Source: CAZBSE01 sp964610385
GTDB taxonomy: Bacteria; Actinomycetota; Humimicrobiia; Humimicrobiales; Humimicrobiaceae
DNA: 64,000 nt
Reading direction: 5' to 3'
Assembly (NCBI GenBank): GCA_964610385.1
Contig: CAZSXW010000004.1
Location: forward strand, 62,001 to 126,000
Position numbers and translations under genes: made by a program. Below, in pieces: positions 60,233 to 64,000 of this stretch. Positions within the stretch are counted from its first letter, which is position 1; the number at the start of each line of letters is the position of its first letter. The notes under the pieces are model-generated. The model saw nothing but the letters and a program-made list of their open reading frames with translations, was not told the DNA's origin and ran no database searches.

Positions 60233-61153
60233 CTACCTCGGATCATCCTCCAGAACGGATTTAGGCAGCCTATCAAAATCTAATCTCTGATATAGATAAC
60301 TGATTGAAGAAGATATTTCTTTTATCTTGTTGATTATATTTTGGGGTATGATGACTATGGTATCGGAAATCTCTTCAATAAATACATCATTGTAAAGATA
60401 CTCTGGCAGCTTGTCTCCAAAAAAAATTTCAGCTTCCCAGGCTTTTTCTACCACTTTTTTTATCCTGAAATCTTTCCTGGAAATTTTCAGCCGGCTGCCG
60501 GCGGTTACATAAAATCGGTAGCCGTGGTTGGAGGTAAGTCTTTTTGACAGACTGGCAAACATGCAGACAAAACTCCCGCAGAACGCTGTCGCTCTTATAG
60601 ATAATCTGTATCCTGCCAGGCTGCTATTAATATAGGGTTGTATGATATAGAATTTTTCAGGCAGGGGCAGGTTGCCCGGTTTCTGATTATTTTTAAGTAT
60701 CTGAAAACCCTTTCCTCCTCTTCCAATACGCTTTTTTATGACCAGACAGTCTCTTTCTGAATACATATTTCTGAAACTGCCGATTTTTTGGGGGTCATAT
60801 ATAATAGTCGGGGCCATATTATATTTTGAAGACAGCAGGTTATACTGTATCCACTTATCTTCTAGTCTGAGTTCTTTTGAAGTAACAGAAGGAGCAGGAC
60901 CCATATCGTCCATCCATATTTTTAATCTGCGGAGATCATTTAGATAAGGCAGTCCTCTTATATAATCCCTAAAGCTGCAGGAAAAATTTTTTCTGGAAAG
61001 ATTTTCAATTTTTTCAAATACACCTGAGGGTTTTCTGAACTTTTCTAGGTACACCAAATTATATTCATAGGCTCCTGCAGGCACACCGGTATTCACTTCA
61101 CTCAAATACAGGTTAAGGTCATCATCTATTAAAAAATCCAATCCGATATACAT
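60233..61153 (-). CDS. ATP-grasp-like protein, function unknown
   Basis: The 306-residue protein shows an ATP-grasp-like lysine strand and glycine loop (LVIKKRIGRGGKGFQILKNN), FYIIQPYI, and a first segment YIGLDFLIDDDLNLYLSEVN that resembles the metal-binding end of another ATP-grasp domain. An in-frame stop stands directly before the ATG, so no longer frame is possible. There is no ribosome-binding site, and a TATAAT (61162-61167) lies eight bases before the start, so a leaderless message is possible. Substrate is unknown. Confidence 0.6.
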   Translation of the reverse strand: MYIGLDFLIDDDLNLYLSEVNTGVPAGAYEYNLVYLEKFRKPSGVFEKIENLSRKNFSCSFRDYIRGLPYLNDLRRLKIWMDDMGPAPSVTSKELRLEDKWIQYNLLSSKYNMAPTIIYDPQKIGSFRNMYSERDCLVIKKRIGRGGKGFQILKNNQKPGNLPLPEKFYIIQPYINSSLAGYRLSIRATAFCGSFVCMFASLSKRLTSNHGYRFYVTAGSRLKISRKDFRIKKVVEKAWEAEIFFGDKLPEYLYNDVFIEEISDTIVIIPQNIINKIKEISSSISYLYQRLDFDRLPKSVLEDDPR

Positions 61154-61260
61154 TTATATTGATTATAACATTACATCTAATCATTTTTTATTGGATTTTA
61201 TACGAGACGGTTATCTGGTAAAATAAATAAAATTATTAAAAATTTTTAAGTAATAAGATA

Positions 61261-62205
61261 ATGGTAGTAGTATATATCTTTGCAGCAATAATATTATTAG
61301 CGCTGGTCTACTTTGCATTCTGCTATTTTCTATCCGGTACCATTATTTTCCTTAACCGTCAGCCGGTACCTAAAAATCCATCGGATTACGGCCTTGATTT
61401 TGAAGACATAGAATTTATCTCTTCTGATAATGTGACTTTGAAGGGGTGGCTTATCCCGGGTTCCCTGAATAAACTGGTAATAATGACCCATGTGGGAGGA
61501 TTGACTAAATATGGTTCAGCAGTTTCCTACAGGAGCTTTTCCAAACTTTACAATAAAGAAATAGAGTTTATCAAGACTGCCAAAAATCTGCATAACAAGG
61601 GCTACTGGGTTTTAATGTTTGATTTCAGGAATCACGGCGAAAGCGGAAGCAGCCCGAATGGAGGCAGGGCCGGAATCGGGCTTGAAGAATATAAAGACGT
61701 GGTAGCTGCTCTTGATTTTATTAAAAAAAGAAATGACCTGAAAAAACTGGATATAGGTTTTGTCAGTTTCTGCATGGGCGCCAATTCGACGATTATTGCA
61801 ATGAGTAAGGAACCCGGCGCATTTAAAAAGGTAAAATGTATAGTGGCGATACAGCCTATATCTATGGAAGTATTTGTCAGAAGCTATGCCAAAAGAATGT
61901 TTACACCGTTTGGTGCCAGACTTTTTTTTCCCATGATCAAAAGATTTGTGAATCTGCGCAGTGAACATCCTCTGGAGGATATGTCACCATACCGGTATGT
62001 CAGTGATATAAAGGTACCCGTTTTGTATGTTCAGGCAAGAAATGACCCCTGGACGGAGCTTTCGGATATACAGAGCTTTTATGATAACACTCCGGAACCT
62101 AAAGAATTTTACTGGATAGAGGATACCAAACACCGCTTTGAGAGCTATAGTTATTTTCAGGACAGACCTGAAATAATTTTAAAATGGCTGGAAAGATGGA
62201 TGTAG
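61261..62205 (+). CDS. alpha/beta hydrolase with N-terminal membrane helix
   Basis: The 314-residue protein has an N-terminal hydrophobic helix (about 3-27) and an alpha/beta-hydrolase fold: NVTLKGWLIPG, VLMFDFRNHGESGSSPNGG, and a nucleophile elbow GFVSFCMGANST. The elbow has Cys where Ser is usual, as in dienelactone hydrolases. A late Asp (VQARNDPWTE) and His (EDTKHRF) complete a plausible triad. It is probably anchored in the membrane with its catalytic domain in the cytoplasm or outside. Substrate unknown. Confidence 0.88.
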   Translation: MVVVYIFAAIILLALVYFAFCYFLSGTIIFLNRQPVPKNPSDYGLDFEDIEFISSDNVTLKGWLIPGSLNKLVIMTHVGGLTKYGSAVSYRSFSKLYNKEIEFIKTAKNLHNKGYWVLMFDFRNHGESGSSPNGGRAGIGLEEYKDVVAALDFIKKRNDLKKLDIGFVSFCMGANSTIIAMSKEPGAFKKVKCIVAIQPISMEVFVRSYAKRMFTPFGARLFFPMIKRFVNLRSEHPLEDMSPYRYVSDIKVPVLYVQARNDPWTELSDIQSFYDNTPEPKEFYWIEDTKHRFESYSYFQDRPEIILKWLERWM

Positions 62206-62323
62206 AATGCTGTTTACTTTTATTTTAATGAGAACTATTATGAATGCAAATGAATTGACTCCTTTAAGATCGATGGAATTATTGCATTGATAAAAGGTTT
62301 AGAGCTGCAGGATGACGATTTAG

Positions 62324-63092
62324 ATGTTTAAATTGGTTTTATTAAGACACGGTGAAAGTATCTGGAATAGAGAAAACCTTTTTACCGGCTGGACTGATAT
62401 AGATTTATCTTCCAGAGGAATAAAACATGCAGAAGAAGCCGGGAGGATTCTTAAAGAAGAAGGATTTACTTTTGATATTTCCTTTACTTTATTACTAAAA
62501 AGATCCATAAGATCTCTCTGGATAACGCTCGACATACTTGATCTGATGTGGATACCGGTTAAAAAATCATGGAGATTAAATGAAAGGTTTTATGGTGCCC
62601 TGCAGGGTTTAAATAAGTCAGAGACAACTAAAAAATATGGAGAGACTCAGGTCCTTAAGTGGAGAAGAAGTTATGAAACACGCCCTCCCGAAGTTGATAT
62701 ACACGACAGTAGATATCCGGGCCGTGATTTAAAATATTCAAATCTAAAACAAAAAGAACTGCCTACTTCGGAATCTCTAAAAGATGTTGTCGATCGGATT
62801 CTCCCGTATTGGTACGAGACTATTGTCCCCATCATTAAATCCAGGAAAGAAGGTGCTATCGGTAGGTCATGGGAACAGTATCAGGGCTCTTATAAAGCAA
62901 TTTGATAATATAAGCAACAGTGAAATTGCAAGTGTTAATATTCCATTGGGAATACCTCTTGTCTATGAACTGGATAAAAAGTTAAAACCTTTGAATAAAC
63001 GCTATTTGGGCGAAGATAAAAAAGTAAAAGAAGCTATGGAGTTTATAGCCAATCAACATAAAATGAAAGAAGAAATAAAACATAATGTATGA
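62324..63092 (+). pseudogene. gpmA: 2,3-bisphosphoglycerate-dependent phosphoglycerate mutase, frameshifted
   Basis: Two frames together make one GpmA protein. The first runs from ATG 62324 with LLRHGESIWNRENLFTGWTD, FERFYGALQG-like text (RLNERFYGALQGLN) and WRRSYETRPP; the second carries the catalytic SVGHGNSIRALIKQFDNIS and NIPLGIPLVYELDKKL to the stop at 63092. The frames join near 62844-62853 (GGAAAGAAGG); removing one base gives a continuous ...RKKVLSVGHGNS. If the base is real the gene lacks an intact second half with the essential His. A sequencing error is also plausible. The enzyme interconverts 2- and 3-phosphoglycerate. Confidence 0.85.
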
Positions 63093-64000
63093 TGTAATAA
63101 CAGTAGGTTCAAGCACTGTTGATGTGTTTGTGTATACTGACAGATCCGAATCCATATCCATAAGAACAAAAGATGATGTAGAAGGTTTCATTTCCTATCC
63201 CGTCGGGTCTAAGCTGCTTATAAATACTCTTTATTTTTTAACAGGTGGCGGAGGCACCAATTCTGCGGTTGCTCTTTCCCGGTTGGGCTTAAAAGTAGCA
63301 TATATAGGTAAAGTCGGAAAAGATGAAAACGGTTCTAAAATCATAAATGAGCTCAAGGACGAGAACATAGATTTCCTGGGTTCTATAAGCGAAGATCCAA
63401 AAGAGAAAACCGGCTATTCGGTTATTTTAGATAGTCTGGAAAAAAGAAGGACTATATTAACCTTTAAAGGCACCAATGATAATCTGGATTTTTCAGAAAT
63501 AGATAAGGAAAAGTTAAAAACCAAATGGTTTTATTTTTCAAGTATGCTAGATAAGTCATTCAGGACTTTGGAAAAACTGTCAGATTTTGCTTTTAAAAGT
63601 AATATAAAGATATGCTTTAATCCCAGCAACTATCTTTGCGAGAAAGGAAAGCAGTATCTTGGTAATATAATGAGGAATACCAGTATCCTCATATTAAATA
63701 GGGAAGAAGCCTCTCTTCTGGTAGGAAGAGGCGAGCCTTTTGAAACTGTAGAAGATTTAAGAAAACTGGGGCCTGAGATAGCAATAATAACTGATGGTGA
63801 AAATCCCATTTACGGTGCTGACAAAAAAGGTTCCTATTTTAAAATTTTTCCAAAGAACGTTAAAGTGGTCGAGGCTACAGGAGCGGGAGATAGCTTCGCT
63901 TCATCTTTCCTGGCCGGGATGGTAAAAACTGATGATATAATATTGTCAATGAAACTTGCTATTGTAAACTCTCATTCTGTATTGAAGCATAAAGGTGCCA
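63085..64000 (+). CDS. PfkB-family sugar kinase (cut by window end)
   Basis: The ATG at 63085 overlaps the gpmA stop. The frame stays open to the window end, giving about 305 residues. Family features are the opening YDVITVGSSTVDVFVYTD, the substrate loop LTGGGGTNSAVALSRLGLK, the strand AYIGKVGKDENG and the C-terminal anion hole and catalytic base ATGAGDSFASSFLAGM. It phosphorylates a sugar or nucleoside; the exact substrate cannot be told. The missing part is small. Confidence 0.92.
   Translation, partial: MYDVITVGSSTVDVFVYTDRSESISIRTKDDVEGFISYPVGSKLLINTLYFLTGGGGTNSAVALSRLGLKVAYIGKVGKDENGSKIINELKDENIDFLGSISEDPKEKTGYSVILDSLEKRRTILTFKGTNDNLDFSEIDKEKLKTKWFYFSSMLDKSFRTLEKLSDFAFKSNIKICFNPSNYLCEKGKQYLGNIMRNTSILILNREEASLLVGRGEPFETVEDLRKLGPEIAIITDGENPIYGADKKGSYFKIFPKNVKVVEATGAGDSFASSFLAGMVKTDDIILSMKLAIVNSHSVLKHKGA

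Noticed and set aside
62784..63092. Separate 102-codon gene
   Set aside because: Its N-terminal third is noise; the rest is the C-terminal half of the frameshifted gpmA.

Overview
The window is AT-rich bacterial chromosome with dense, mostly short-spaced genes. It most resembles a strictly anaerobic, probably monoderm (Gram-positive-type) bacterium. The signs are the glyS-ppdK-dnaG-rpoD order typical of Gram-positive anaerobes, a LytR-CpsA-Psr wall-polymer enzyme, lipoproteins but no outer-membrane genes, and anaerobe enzymes: desulfoferrodoxin, a flavodiiron protein, pyruvate phosphate dikinase, many radical SAM and ferredoxin-like proteins. Several genes (NrpR, the archaeal-type glutamate synthase, the homocysteine-forming DUF39/NIL-ferredoxin pair) have their best-known relatives in methanogens. 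The exact phylum cannot be read from the window; a deep anaerobic actinobacterial or clostridial lineage is a guess.

Region 1 (1-7.1 kb) is housekeeping: glyS (cut by the window edge), ppdK, dnaG, rpoD and one tRNA-Asn. Region 2 (7.1-14.5 kb) is an accessory nitrogen region starting at the tRNA-Asn. It holds a gene remnant, an NrpR-type 2-oxoglutarate-sensing repressor, an FMN glutamate synthase behind a very clear promoter/operator, amtB-glnK, and a HemW-like radical SAM gene. Three copies of a 31-bp direct repeat, each ending in the same nine bases as the tRNA (GGGGAGCCA), separate the modules, and an IS91-like transposase relic lies beside the first copy. Region 3 (14.5-16.1 kb) carries PadR/DUF2812 with an iteron-like operator, then an ArsC-type reductase. 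Region 4 (16.3-21.3 kb) is a sulfur module: cysK, a homocysteine synthase-type DUF39 protein, its NIL-ferredoxin partner, a MerR regulator, NifU and NifS.

Region 5 (21.4-27.9 kb) has two Cys-rich redox/membrane proteins and a carbohydrate locus: a DUF4861 protein plus a ribose-type ABC transporter whose permease lies on one strand and whose ATPase and binding protein lie on the other, with related promoter sequences at both ends. Region 6 (28-32.6 kb) is a TetR-controlled ABC-2 exporter. Region 7 (32.6-45.6 kb) is mixed: membrane proteins, CBS protein, short AmrS, phosphoribosyltransferase, DUF72 plus LigD-type phosphoesterase, a second HemW-like protein, a Dps-like ferritin with a strong operator, and a ZIP transporter. 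Region 8 (45.7-54.5 kb) has a PAS-GGDEF-HD-GYP protein, a TetR-epimerase-acyl-ligase/ACP/acyltransferase lipid module, and the oxygen-defence pair Dfx and FprA. Region 9 (54.5-64 kb) holds TIGR02757, LytR-CpsA-Psr fused to DUF4214, MATE, a B12-type radical SAM protein, an ATP-grasp-like protein, a hydrolase, a frameshifted gpmA and a PfkB kinase cut by the window end.

Promoters of the TTGACA-17-TATAAT type recur, so several operators could be placed with some confidence. No CRISPR array, rRNA or intact insertion sequence was seen.
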